64,000 nucleotides of DNA from Phycisphaerales bacterium (lineage in GTDB: Bacteria > Planctomycetota > Phycisphaerae > Phycisphaerales > UBA1924), in assembly GCA_016709445.1 (NCBI GenBank), contig JADJMV010000009.1:1-64000 (forward strand). The letters are read 5' to 3'. The translations under genes were made by a program, and so were the position numbers. A model generated the notes under the pieces. That model was not told the DNA's origin. It saw nothing but the letters and a program-made list of their open reading frames with translations, and made no database searches. Below, in pieces: positions 1 through 9,458 of the stretch; position 1 is the first letter of the stretch, and each line of letters begins with the position of its first letter.

Positions 1-1
1 C

Positions 2-1576
2 GCCGCTTGGCTCGACTACTGGGGGGACATCGACGGCGCACCCGTCGGTGTCGCCATCTTTGACCACCCCGCCAACCCGAGGTTTCCCACGTGGTGGCAT
101 GCCCGCGAGTACGGGCTTATCGCGGCCAACCCGTTCGGTCGCTCGGCATTCGAGGGGGGCGGCCCCGACCGCGGACGCCTGGTCGTGCCGACGAACCTCA
201 ACCTGTCGTTCCAGTACCGGTTCGTTTTCCATCGCTTCAGCACCGATGAGGCCCGCGTGAAGGACGCCTACGCCGCGTGGTCCGCCCACGCCCCCGGCGA
301 CGACTGGACCGCCGGCGAGGCGATCCGGTTGAACGACGACGGGGGTTGGTGCTGGTTCGAGGGCGAGCGGGCGTTCGTGATCGGCGACACGCTTGCCGTC
401 GGCTCCATCGCCGCTGGCGTGGAGGATGCCGAACGCCGGGGCGATGTCGAGCTCACGCTCTGGAACCTCGCCACCGGTGACCATCGCACGCTGGAGCTGG
501 CCGACCGGTTCCAGGTGGATGACCACGACCAGCCCGGCCTGTGCGCCCTGGACGACGGCCGCCTCCTCGCTCTTTGGTCGCGGCACGGGCCGGACAACTC
601 CTTCTCCGGCGCGGTGGTCGATCCCACCTCGGGAGCAATTGAGCACCTCTCGCCGATCGTCCCGAGCGATTCCAGCCGCGTCACCTACTCCAATGTGTAC
701 CGGCTCTCCGCCGAGGGCGGGCGGCTCTACAGCTTTTTCCGCGGGCTGGACAACTCCTGGAAGCCCTCGTACATGACCAGCGACGATGGCGGTGTCGCGT
801 GGCGCCCCGGGAATGTCGTCATCGACGTCCCCACCACCCAGAAGCACCGGCCATACGTCCGGTATGCGAGCAACGGGCGCGACCAGATCCACATGCTCTA
901 CACCGAGGGGCACCCCCGCAACTTCGACAACAGTGTCTACCACGTTGTGTACTCGGGTGGCCAGTTGCGATCGTCCGACGGCACGCCGATCGCCCCGCTC
1001 GCGACCGGGCTCGCTTCGCCCGACCAGGGAACCCTTGTCTTCAAGGGCGACCCCGACCATGTCGCTTGGGTCTCTGACCTCCGGCTGGATGGCGAGGGCA
1101 ATCCGGTGGCCGTCTTCAGCGTGCAAGTCGGGTCCGCCGGCCTCCCCCAGGGGCAGGGTGGCGACGACCATCGGACCGAATACGCCCGATGGGATGGCTC
1201 GGCCTGGCAGGTGCATGAGATCGGCTTCGCGGGCTCGCGCCTCTACGCGGGCGAGGACGACTACACCGGCCTCGCGGCCATTGACCCCGCCGACACCTCA
1301 ACCATCTACCTCTCGACCAACGCCGACCCGCGGACCGGCGCGCCGCTGCGGTCTCGCGCCGACGGCAACCGGCACTGGGAACTCTTCAAAGGCCAGACTG
1401 CTGACGGCGGCGCGACCTGGGAGTGGGGGCCCCTCACCGCCAACTCGAGCTGTGACAATCTGCGTCCAATCGCGGCGTCGGGCCCCGACGGCAAACACCT
1501 GCTCCTCTGGCTCCGCGGCCGGTACCGCGCCTACACCGATTTCGATCAGGACGTCATGGCCATGGTGATCCCATGA
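2..1576 (+). CDS. DUF6807-BNR_4 fusion protein, 5' truncated by window edge
   Basis: The frame is open from base 2, so the start lies upstream. About the first 95 visible residues match the C-terminal part of the DUF6807 family (formerly called PmoA): a GVAIFDHPANPRFPTWWH block followed by YGLIAANPFG. From about base 290 the protein becomes a BNR_4-type beta-propeller with ALDDGRLLALWSRHG and the YASNGRDQIHMLYTEGHPRN block typical of that family. No stop separates the two parts, so this is one polypeptide. Both families occur in planctomycete polysaccharide-utilisation loci; BNR_4 relatives are proposed glycan lyases or hydrolases, but the reaction here is not shown. Its stop overlaps the next gene in an ATGA junction, so the two are probably translationally coupled. 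Confidence 0.8.
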   Translation, partial: AAWLDYWGDIDGAPVGVAIFDHPANPRFPTWWHAREYGLIAANPFGRSAFEGGGPDRGRLVVPTNLNLSFQYRFVFHRFSTDEARVKDAYAAWSAHAPGDDWTAGEAIRLNDDGGWCWFEGERAFVIGDTLAVGSIAAGVEDAERRGDVELTLWNLATGDHRTLELADRFQVDDHDQPGLCALDDGRLLALWSRHGPDNSFSGAVVDPTSGAIEHLSPIVPSDSSRVTYSNVYRLSAEGGRLYSFFRGLDNSWKPSYMTSDDGGVAWRPGNVVIDVPTTQKHRPYVRYASNGRDQIHMLYTEGHPRNFDNSVYHVVYSGGQLRSSDGTPIAPLATGLASPDQGTLVFKGDPDHVAWVSDLRLDGEGNPVAVFSVQVGSAGLPQGQGGDDHRTEYARWDGSAWQVHEIGFAGSRLYAGEDDYTGLAAIDPADTSTIYLSTNADPRTGAPLRSRADGNRHWELFKGQTADGGATWEWGPLTANSSCDNLRPIAASGPDGKHLLLWLRGRYRAYTDFDQDVMAMVIP

Positions 1577-3470
1577 TCGACCGGCTCATGCACCGCGCCA
1601 CACCATGCCTCTTGCCCCTCGTGGTCGCACCCGCGTTCTGCCTGATGCCCGCGCCGGCGCGAGCGCAGGAGAGATTCCTGGCATTCCCGGAGCAATCCCA
1701 CATCCTCGACACCCTGCGCCCCGGGCACCCACGCGTGCTCATCACGCCGGACACGTGGCCCACGGTCCGCGCCAAGATCGAGTCCGACCCGCGCCTCGCC
1801 GGATGGCACAAGCAACTGCTCGCCGGGGCCGACGAGGTGCTTGTCCAGCCCCCAAGCAAGTACGAGATCCCGGACGGGCTCCGGCTCCTGTCCACCAGCC
1901 GCCGCGTGCTCGGGCGCGTCCAGCTGCTCGCCTACGCGTTCCGCACGACGGAGGACGGCCGCTACCTCGACCGGGCCTGGGCCGAACTCGCCGCCGCCGC
2001 GGCGTTTCCGGACTGGAATCCCCGCCATTTTCTCGACACCGGCGAGATGACGGCTGCTTTCGGCATTGGCTACGACTGGCTCTTCGACCAATGGAGCGAC
2101 GAACAGCGTGCCACGCTCCGCGACGCGATCCTCAAGCTCGGCCTCACACCGGGCCAACAGAGCTACGAGGGCCGGGAGCGCTATGGCTGGTGGGTCAAGG
2201 CGCACCATAACTGGAACCAGGTCTGCAATGGCGGTCTCGCTCTCGGGGCGCTCGCGATCGCGGACGAAGCCCCCGACCTCGCCGCGGAGGTCCTCCACGC
2301 CGGCCTCGAGTCGCTCCCGCTCGCCATGCGCGAGTTTGCCCCCGATGGCGGCTGGGGCGAGGGCCCCGGCTACTGGCACTACGCCACCACCTACAACGTC
2401 GAGCACCTCGCGGCCCTGCAGACCGCTCTGGGGTCCGACTTTGGCCTTTCGGAGTTTCCCGGCTTCTCGGGCACCGGCGAGTTCCCGATCTTCGTCACCG
2501 CCCCGAGCGGCAAGACCTTAACTACGCGGACGGGCACGAGAGCCCGATCCGCGCCCCACAGCTCTTCTGGCTCGCCCGGCAATTCTCGCAGCCCGACTTT
2601 GCCGCCTTTGAGGCCTCCGCTGCGGCGCCCGCTCCGCTCGATGTCATCTGGGCATCGCAAACGATTGTCCCCGAGCGCATGGCAGCCCTCCCGCTCGACC
2701 GATACTTTGAGGGCATCGGTGTCGTGACCATGCGGAGCGCATGGGATGACCCGCACGCCCTCTTCGTCGGCGTGAAGGGTGGCTCCAACGCCGTGAACCA
2801 CTCGCACCTGGATCTGGGGAGCTTTGTCCTCGAAGCGGATGGCGTCCGCTGGGGCCTCGACCTCGGCAGCGACGACTACAACATGCCGGCCTACTTCGGC
2901 AACCAGCGCTGGACCTACTACCGTCTCCGCGCGGAGGGTCAGAACACCATCGTCCTGAATCCAGGCTCCGGTCCCGAGCAATCCCCAAGGGCCGAAGGGG
3001 CCATCGTGGACCACGCTTTCCAAGCGCCCGAGGCCTCGGCGAGCGTGGACCTCAGCAGCGCCTATGCCGACGCCCTTGCCGGTGGCACGCTCGTGCGGCG
3101 TGTCGGGCTGGCTCGGGGCCGCTCGCGGGCGATGATCGAGGACATGTACGAGCCCGGCGCCAATCCGGTCGCACTCGACGCATGGTGGTTCATGCACACC
3201 CGTGCCGAAATCCAGATCGACCCCTCCGGCCGCGGGGCGATCCTCTCGCAGGACGGGCGGCGACTCGCCGCGGATCTGGTCTCGCCGCCCGATGCAGTCT
3301 TCACCGTGATGGACGCCCTCCCGCTCCCGACCAGCCCCGCCCCCCCGATGCAGAACAAGAACCAGGGTGTGCGCAGGCTCACCATCCACACCACGCTCCG
3401 GGGCTCGTCGACGATCCGAGTGGTCCTGCGGCCGCTCGGCGCCGATGAGCCGCTCGGGAGCAATCCGTGA
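1573..3470 (+). CDS. Heparinase II/III family protein, frameshifted
   Basis: A secreted polysaccharide lyase-like protein. The signal peptide runs to about residue 32 (hydrophobic core, then APARAQ). The alpha/alpha-toroid N-terminal half carries KAHHNWNQVCNGG. The beta-sandwich half carries NHSHLDLGSFVLEADG, the His-containing heparinase II/III signature. The coding frame switches near base 2519: in the first frame SGKT is followed by nonsense, while the +2 frame continues NYADGHESPIRAPQLFW. Restoring one base (acc-ttC-aac) would give a continuous protein of about 632 residues. The halves are 1573-about 2519 and about 2520-3470. The start ATG overlaps the preceding stop and the stop overlaps the next GTG. 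Either an assembly error or a recent inactivating mutation explains the break. The substrate is unknown; uronic acid-containing glycans are typical for the family. Confidence 0.8.
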
Positions 3471-4903
3471 GGTTTCGCCCCCGCTCGGCCGAGGTCTTCC
3501 TCGCCCCCTGCCGCTCCCGTCAGCCGTTCCGCTTCGGCATGCACACGATGACGGCTGCCCCGCTGGCGACTTGCCGCGTCGAGGTTGAGTTTGAGGATGG
3601 CGGGCAAGCGGCAGGCTACGCGAGCGACCTCCTCGTGCCCAAGTGGTTCGAGAAGCACCCATCGACCCCGATCACGCAGGACTGGGCAGATCTGCTCGCG
3701 GCCCAGCGAGACGCCATCCGAGTGCTTCTCTCCCGCGCGCGGGAGACCGACTCAGCGTTTGGCCACTGGCTTGCTCTTTACCATGATCGCGTCACCTCGG
3801 CCCCGCGCGATGCCACCGACCTCCTGACCCGGGGCGAGGGCGTCTCGCTCCTTGAGCGCTCCATGATCGACGCAGTCTGCCGACGCGCCGGGCTCGGGCT
3901 GTCCCGGGCTCTCCGCGAGGGCCTGCTCGGTTTCGATGCCGCCCGCGTCGAGATCGGACTGGCGTCGTGGGACCCTGGCGAGCGCCTCGGCGCGCCGGTG
4001 GACCATGTTGCCCTGCGGCACACCGTCGGACTTGTCGATGCACTCGAGCCGGATGATCTCACCAGCGCCACCCGCGTCCGCGACGGTCTCCCCGAGTGCC
4101 TCACCGAGGACATCCGGACCTTTGGGCTCACCCACTTCAAGATCAAGGTCGCCGGAGACGCCCCCGAGCAGGTCGAGCGCCTCGCCCGGATCTGGGGCAT
4201 TATCCGCCGGGAGTGCGGGCGCGAGGCGCGAATCACGCTCGACGGCAACGAGCAGTTCGAGTCGATTGCGCAGCTCGCCGATCTTCTGGAACGCCTCGCC
4301 GAGGATCCCCGCTTCGACGGGATGTCCGAGTCCCTGCTCCTCGTCGAGCAGCCCCTCCCACGTGCCCGTACCTTCGATGCAGAGGCCAATCACGGCCTCT
4401 CCCGCCTCGAGAGATTTGCCCCCTGCATCATCGACGAGGCCGATACCCGCCTCGATTCACTCCGAGAGGCCGCGGCTCTGGGCTATCGGGGGGCCTCCAT
4501 CAAGAACTGCAAGGGCGTCTTCCGCGCTCTCCTCAACAGAGCCCGCTGCGACGTGTCGAGCGGTCGTCTTTTCCAGTCGGCCGAAGACCTTACCAACCTC
4601 CCCCTCCTCGCCCTCCAGCAGGACCTCGCCACTGTCGCCACCCTCGCCATCTCCCATGTTGAACGCAACGGGCACCACTACTTCCGGGGCCTCGCCCACC
4701 TCCCGGAGGCCGAGCAGGCCTGGGCCGTCGAGCACCACGCCGACCTCTACGACACCACCCACCGGCCGCCCACGCTCCGCATCGAACAGGGGGTGCTCCG
4801 CCTGGGGTCCCTCCTTGCGGCCCCCGGCTTTGGCTACGCTGGCCCGGTTGAAACCCACGAACGAACGCCCGCCGCCGAGTGGGACCCCGCGAGCCTCCTC
4901 TGA
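3467..4903 (+). CDS. Enolase superfamily (mandelate racemase/muconate lactonizing) protein
   Basis: 478 residues from a GTG that overlaps the previous stop (GTGA). The C-terminal TIM barrel shows the superfamily catalytic pattern: HFKIKVAGD (a KxK pair on strand 2), ITLDGNEQF (metal-ligand Asp), LLVEQPL (metal-ligand Glu), CIIDEAD (third acidic ligand) and GASIKNCKG (Lys on strand 6). A lysine rather than a His-Asp dyad on strand 6 points to the muconate-lactonizing/dipeptide-epimerase subgroup and away from true mandelate racemase. The N-terminal about 130 residues form the capping domain. In this operon, with a heparinase-like lyase, a dehydrogenase and a sugar isomerase, a sugar-acid dehydratase or epimerase role is plausible. 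That is inference, and the substrate cannot be read from sequence. The first about 28 residues look non-conserved, so a later start (ATG at 3539) is possible. Confidence 0.8.
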   Translation: MRFRPRSAEVFLAPCRSRQPFRFGMHTMTAAPLATCRVEVEFEDGGQAAGYASDLLVPKWFEKHPSTPITQDWADLLAAQRDAIRVLLSRARETDSAFGHWLALYHDRVTSAPRDATDLLTRGEGVSLLERSMIDAVCRRAGLGLSRALREGLLGFDAARVEIGLASWDPGERLGAPVDHVALRHTVGLVDALEPDDLTSATRVRDGLPECLTEDIRTFGLTHFKIKVAGDAPEQVERLARIWGIIRRECGREARITLDGNEQFESIAQLADLLERLAEDPRFDGMSESLLLVEQPLPRARTFDAEANHGLSRLERFAPCIIDEADTRLDSLREAAALGYRGASIKNCKGVFRALLNRARCDVSSGRLFQSAEDLTNLPLLALQQDLATVATLAISHVERNGHHYFRGLAHLPEAEQAWAVEHHADLYDTTHRPPTLRIEQGVLRLGSLLAAPGFGYAGPVETHERTPAAEWDPASLL

Positions 4904-4916
4904 AGGAACCCCCAAC

Positions 4917-6089
4917 GTGGCCACCCGCGACATTGGTATCGTGATGAACGGCGTCACCGGGCGCATGGGGACCAACCAGCACCTCGCCCGTTCGATTGTC
5001 GCCATGATCCGCCAGGGAGGCGTCCTCGCCGCCGACGGCTCCACGCTCATGCCCCGCCCGATCCTCACCGGCCGAAACGCCGACAAACTCCGTGCCCTCG
5101 CCGAACATCACGGCGCTGAGGCCGGCGGCGCCCCCTTCGAGTGGTCCACCGATCTCGCCGCCGCCGTCGCCCGCGACGATGTACAGATCATCTTTGACTC
5201 CTCAGGCACCCAGTACCGCGCCCGCGCCGTCGAGCTCGCCGCGGCCGCGGGCAAGTCCGTCTACTGCGAGAAGCCCACCGCGCTTTCGGTCGCCGAAGCC
5301 CTCCGGCTCTGGCGGATCTGCGAGGAGTCTGGAATCAAGCACGGCGTCGTGCAGGACAAGCTCTTCCTTCCCGGTATCCTCAAGCTGGCCAGTCTCCGCG
5401 ACGAGGGATTCTTCGGGCGGATCCTCAGCGTCCGGGGCGACTTTGGCTACTGGGTCTTCTCCGGCCACGAGCCCTCGCAGCCGCCGCAGCGACCGAGCTG
5501 GAATTACCGAAAGGAGGACGGTGGCGGCATCATGACCGACATGTTCTGCCATTGGCGGTACGTCATCGACCACACCATCGGTCCGGTGGTCGGGGTCTTC
5601 GCGACAGGCGCGACAGAGATTGCCGAGCGCATCGACGAGTCCGGCCGCGAATACGCCTGCACCGCCGACGACGCAGCCTACGGCATCTTCCGCACGCGCG
5701 ACGGCGTGATCTGTCAGTTCAATAGCTCCTGGAACACGCGCGTCCGCCGCGACGACCTGCTGACCATCCACGTGGACGGCACCCTCGGCAGCGCAGTGGC
5801 TGGCCTCCGCCGCTGCTTCACCCAGCGGCTCGCCGAGACGCCCCGGCCCGTCTGGAATCCCGACATCCCCCAGCCCATCGACTTCTGCGCCGCCTGGACC
5901 GAGTTCGACGGCGCGGGGGAGTACGACAATGCGTTCAAAGTCCAATGGGAGCTGTTCCTCCGCCATGTGGCCTGCGATGAACCCTGGCCATTCGGTCTGC
6001 TCGAGGGCGCCAAGGGTGTGCAACTGGCCGAGGCCGGCGAACGCAGCGGGCGTGAGCACCGTTGGATCGACCTCGAATCGCTGACTTGA
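4917..6089 (+). CDS. Gfo/Idh/MocA family oxidoreductase
   Basis: 390 residues from GTG, preceded by GAAGGA about ten bases upstream. The N-terminal Rossmann fold begins IGIVMNGVTGRMGTN, and the family lysine motif is present in YCEKPTALSVAEALRLW. The C-terminal domain has the usual GGGIMTDMFCHW and CQFNSSW stretches. The family oxidises or reduces sugars and sugar alcohols with NAD(P). No signal peptide is visible, so it is cytoplasmic. It lies thirteen bases after the enolase-superfamily gene and 25 bases before a TIM-barrel isomerase, a common dehydrogenase/isomerase pairing in planctomycete catabolic loci. The exact sugar substrate is unknown. Confidence 0.88.
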   Translation: MATRDIGIVMNGVTGRMGTNQHLARSIVAMIRQGGVLAADGSTLMPRPILTGRNADKLRALAEHHGAEAGGAPFEWSTDLAAAVARDDVQIIFDSSGTQYRARAVELAAAAGKSVYCEKPTALSVAEALRLWRICEESGIKHGVVQDKLFLPGILKLASLRDEGFFGRILSVRGDFGYWVFSGHEPSQPPQRPSWNYRKEDGGGIMTDMFCHWRYVIDHTIGPVVGVFATGATEIAERIDESGREYACTADDAAYGIFRTRDGVICQFNSSWNTRVRRDDLLTIHVDGTLGSAVAGLRRCFTQRLAETPRPVWNPDIPQPIDFCAAWTEFDGAGEYDNAFKVQWELFLRHVACDEPWPFGLLEGAKGVQLAEAGERSGREHRWIDLESLT

Positions 6090-6114
6090 ATGGCCGCCGA
6101 CACTGGAACCCCAC

Positions 6115-6939
6115 GTGCAACCCCTGACCCCCGACCGACTTGCCATCCACACGATGACGACCAAGCCGTGGTCGCTCGCGCAGGCATGCGAGGCGTACGC
6201 CTCGGCGGGGATCGCCGGAGTGAGCCCGTGGGTTGAGCATGTCGAACCGGTGGGTACCCGCGAGGCAGCCCGCATCATCGCTTCCTGCGGTCTCCGAGTC
6301 CCCGCGTACGTTCGCGGCGGGTTCTTCGTCCATCCCGGTGACGCCGAGCGCGAAGCAGCCATCGATCGCTCACGACGCCTCATCGACGATGCCCATGCCC
6401 TCGGCGCCGAGATGTTGGTCATCGTTCCCGGCGCCCGCGCCGGCATCCCCTTGGGGTCCGCCCGCGAAGCGGTCGCCGACGCTCTCGCCAAGCTCGCCCC
6501 CCACGCCCAGCAAGCCGGTGTCAAGCTCGCCCTCGAACCGCTGCACCCCATGTACGCTGCGGACCGCTCGTGCGTGAACACCCTCGCCAGCGCCCGCGAC
6601 CTCTGCGCCCGTGTCGCCCACCCCTCGCTCGGCATCGCCCTCGATGTCTACCACGTCTGGTGGGAGCCCGACCTCGAGCGGACCATCGCGGCCATCGGGC
6701 GTGCGGGGCGGCTCTTTGCCTTCCACATCTGCGATTTCAAGGCAGCACCCGCCCACCCACTCCTCGATCGGGGCCTCATGGGTGAAGGCGTCATCCCCAT
6801 TTCCGAAATCCGCCACGCGGTCGAAGCCGCCGGCTTCGAGGGCCTCGCCGAGGTCGAGATCTTTAGCGAGCGGTCCTGGGCTACGGACCAGACCGAATTC
6901 CTCGCGAGAATCATCGCCGCGGCGCGAGCCGCCTCCTGA
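6115..6939 (+). CDS. Sugar phosphate isomerase/epimerase (AP endonuclease-2-like TIM barrel)
   Basis: 274 residues from GTG. A xylose isomerase-like TIM barrel: EMLVIVPGARAG, LALEPLHPMYAADRSC (metal-ligand Glu), GIALDVYHVWWEPDL (Asp and His), FAFHICDF and the closing EVEIFSERSW strand with its Glu. These are the family's metal-binding positions. The gene lies between the Gfo/Idh dehydrogenase and a transporter in the same transcription unit, so it probably isomerises or epimerises the keto-sugar made by that enzyme. The physiological substrate is not identifiable from sequence. Confidence 0.85.
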   Translation: MQPLTPDRLAIHTMTTKPWSLAQACEAYASAGIAGVSPWVEHVEPVGTREAARIIASCGLRVPAYVRGGFFVHPGDAEREAAIDRSRRLIDDAHALGAEMLVIVPGARAGIPLGSAREAVADALAKLAPHAQQAGVKLALEPLHPMYAADRSCVNTLASARDLCARVAHPSLGIALDVYHVWWEPDLERTIAAIGRAGRLFAFHICDFKAAPAHPLLDRGLMGEGVIPISEIRHAVEAAGFEGLAEVEIFSERSWATDQTEFLARIIAAARAAS

Positions 6940-6977
6940 ATGCGCCCCTCCCTCCGCCGCGTTACCATGCAGCCCGC

Positions 6978-8480
6978 ATGACCAGACCAGCCGACATGCC
7001 CGCCCCGAGCGCCGAGGAACTCATCGCACGCGAGGCCGAGACGCTCGTCGACCTCGAGCGAGCCGCTCCGCTCCGCCGCATCCGGGGCTACATGAAGCTC
7101 ATGGGTCCGGGATACATGCAGAGTGCGATGACGCTTGGCGGCGGCACGGCAACCGCATCGATCTTCGCCGGCGCGGCCTTCGGCTACGACCTCCTCTGGG
7201 TTGCCCCGCTCGGCATGCTCCTCGGTGTGATCGTCCTGTCGGCCGTCGCGCACCAGACGCTCAGCACGACCGAGGAGCCCTTCCAGGCCATGCGTCGCCA
7301 CGCCGGGGCCTTTTTCGCCTACGGCTGGGGAATCGCCGCAATCCTCTCCTCGATTATCTGGCAGTTTGCGCAATACGCGCTGGCCTCAGCGATGCTCCTG
7401 CTGCTTGCCGAGCAGGCCCGCTTGGACGGTCCCCTCAAGTCGCTGGCGAGCAGCATCGGCTCCAAACAGGGGTTGTTCGCGGAGGAGAATGTCCCCCGCA
7501 TGGTCATGGGCGTCATCGCGCTCATTTGGTGCGTCGCCGTCGGCCTCATGTACGATCGCAGCCCGCGACTCGTCCGTCTCTACGAGCGGATCCTCAAGGG
7601 CATGGTCTGGCTGATCGTCCTCTGCCTCGCCGTGGTTGTGGTGCGGACCGGCGTGCCCTCAGTCTCCAAACTGCTGGCGGGGTTTGTGCCCCATGTCCCG
7701 GCGCCGGTGGCGGTCGATGGCCAAGACCCGATCAGCGCGGTCGTCCTCATCGCCTCGGGCCTCGCCGCGGCCGTCGGCGTCAACATGCTCTTCGTCTACC
7801 CCTACACCCTCCGCCGCCGTGGCTGGGGCCGGGCGCATCGCCCCCTCGCACGCTACGACCTCGTCCTCGGCATGTTCGTACCCTACGCGATCGCGGCCAG
7901 TCTGTTGGTCGTCGCGGCCGCGAGCGTGCTCCACTTTCAGTCGCCCGAACTCTTCCCCGGCCGCAAGGTGAGCCCGGAGGCGGTCGCCCGCATCCTCGCC
8001 AGCCCCGAGCGTCTCGGCCCCGTCGTTGGCGTCTGGGTCTTCGGTCTGGGCATCATCGCGATGGCGCTGAGTTCCATCACGATGCAAATGCTCTGCTCCG
8101 GGTTTGCGTGCGAGACCATGTTCGGCTGGAAGCGCGGCACGCGACTCCATGTCGTCGGGACCCTCCTGCCCGCCATCGGCGTTCTCGGCGCGGTGTTCTG
8201 GGGAAAGATCGCCGTCTGGGTTGCCGTGCCCACCAACATCATCTGTGGCCTGCTCATGCCCATCGCCTACGTCGGGTTCATCCTCCTGCAGCGAAGCCGG
8301 GCCTACCTCGGCAAGGACCGGCCGGAGGGACCACGCGCAGCCCTGTGGATTGCGGGGATGGTCGTCGCGACAGCCCTGCTCGTCGTGGCCCTCTGCAGCG
8401 CCGCAGTGGTCGAAGGTCCGGGATACCTCGACCGCGTTCGATCGCTCCTGGCCAGCCCAGCGAGAGAGACCTCGCCGTGA
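6978..8480 (+). CDS. Nramp-like multi-pass membrane transporter
   Basis: 500 residues with about eleven hydrophobic segments. The first membrane block, LMGPGYMQSAMTLGGGTATA, aligns with the Nramp signature region (canonical GPG...DPGN), but the metal-binding DPGN is replaced by LGGG. The later SSITMQMLCSGF segment corresponds to the second unwound helix. The canonical metal-coordinating Asp/Asn pair and Met are therefore not all present. This resembles Nramp-related carriers found in planctomycete catabolic operons, not a classical manganese importer. By position between sugar-acid enzymes it may take up the operon's organic substrate (inference). The stop overlaps the next GTG (GTGA). Confidence 0.72.
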   Translation: MTRPADMPAPSAEELIAREAETLVDLERAAPLRRIRGYMKLMGPGYMQSAMTLGGGTATASIFAGAAFGYDLLWVAPLGMLLGVIVLSAVAHQTLSTTEEPFQAMRRHAGAFFAYGWGIAAILSSIIWQFAQYALASAMLLLLAEQARLDGPLKSLASSIGSKQGLFAEENVPRMVMGVIALIWCVAVGLMYDRSPRLVRLYERILKGMVWLIVLCLAVVVVRTGVPSVSKLLAGFVPHVPAPVAVDGQDPISAVVLIASGLAAAVGVNMLFVYPYTLRRRGWGRAHRPLARYDLVLGMFVPYAIAASLLVVAAASVLHFQSPELFPGRKVSPEAVARILASPERLGPVVGVWVFGLGIIAMALSSITMQMLCSGFACETMFGWKRGTRLHVVGTLLPAIGVLGAVFWGKIAVWVAVPTNIICGLLMPIAYVGFILLQRSRAYLGKDRPEGPRAALWIAGMVVATALLVVALCSAAVVEGPGYLDRVRSLLASPARETSP

Positions 8481-9458
8481 ACAGGTCGAGCATCGCCCTC
8501 CCCGACGGGAGCCGCATCGTCCTCACGGACAATCCGTGGTCGTCCGTACGAGATCGGCTGGCCCAACGCCCGCCGCCTGATCGAACTCTGCGGCCGGCTC
8601 GCCCCTCCCACAGGCTTCATCGCCGGCGCCGGCACCGACCAGCGTCCCAAGATCGCCTCACCCGCCGACCTCATCGACGCCGTCGTCGAGCAGTGTGCCA
8701 TCATCCATGCCGCCGGCGGCTGGCCCATGATTCTCGCGATGCCCTGGCTCAGCCTGAATGACAGCGACGAAGCGACCTATGTCGAGGTCTATGCACAGAT
8801 CATCCAACAGTCCGAAGGCCCGATGTTCATCCACTGGCTCGGGCCCATGTTCCTCCCCTCGCTCGCCGGCTACTTTCCGGGCGATTCCTTCTCACGCATC
8901 ATGGGCCTCGACCCAGCCAAGGTCCGCGGATGCAAGCTCAGCCTCCTCGACGCAGTGCTCGAGCGCCGTCTCCGAGCGAGGCTCGCCGAGCGCGACCAGA
9001 TCATGCTGACCGGCGACGACTTTCACTTCGGCGAACTCATGGAGGGCGACCCGGACCACACGACGACGATCGACGGGCGCGACGCGGTGGTGGGGGACCT
9101 CAGCCACGGTCTCCTCGGAGTCTTTGACGGGATCGCCGCGCCCGCCTCGCTCGCGCTCCGCACCCTCGCCGCCGGCAAGCTCGACGACTACCGCCGCATC
9201 ATGCGGGCCTGCGAGCACTACGGGCGCACCGTCTTCGAGCCCCCGACGCAGCACTACAAGGTGGGCCTCGCTTTCACCGCCTGGCTCAACGGCCTGCAAA
9301 CCAATCCGATGCTCCCGAATCACCTCGAGAGTGCGAGAGATGTGGCCCACCTCTGCCGGGTTGTCCACGCCGCGAACGACTGCGGCGCGCTGATCAACAG
9401 CACGATCGCCACCGAGCGGCTCACCCGGTGGGCCCGGGGCTTAGCCACCGACAAGTGA
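8477..9458 (+). pseudogene. DUF993 (dihydrodipicolinate synthase-like) gene with internal deletion and frameshift
   Basis: The start, GTG overlapping the transporter stop, encodes SSIALPDGSRIVLTDNPW, a normal DUF993 amino terminus. At about 8543-8550 the frame changes and the protein resumes as EIGWPNARRLIELCGRLAP, continuing intact through GTDQRPKIASPADLI, FIHWLGPMF, KLSLLDAVLERRLRARL, LTGDDFHFGELMEGD and TQHYKVGLAFTAWLNGLQ. Compared with the usual DUF993 length of about 380 residues, some 50-80 residues between the amino terminus and the EIGWPN segment are absent. The break therefore combines a deletion with a frameshift. An open frame for the remainder can be read from ATG 8727. The family is a class I aldolase-like TIM barrel (DHDPS/NAL relatives). 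The gene is broken as sequenced; misassembly cannot be excluded. Confidence 0.72.
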
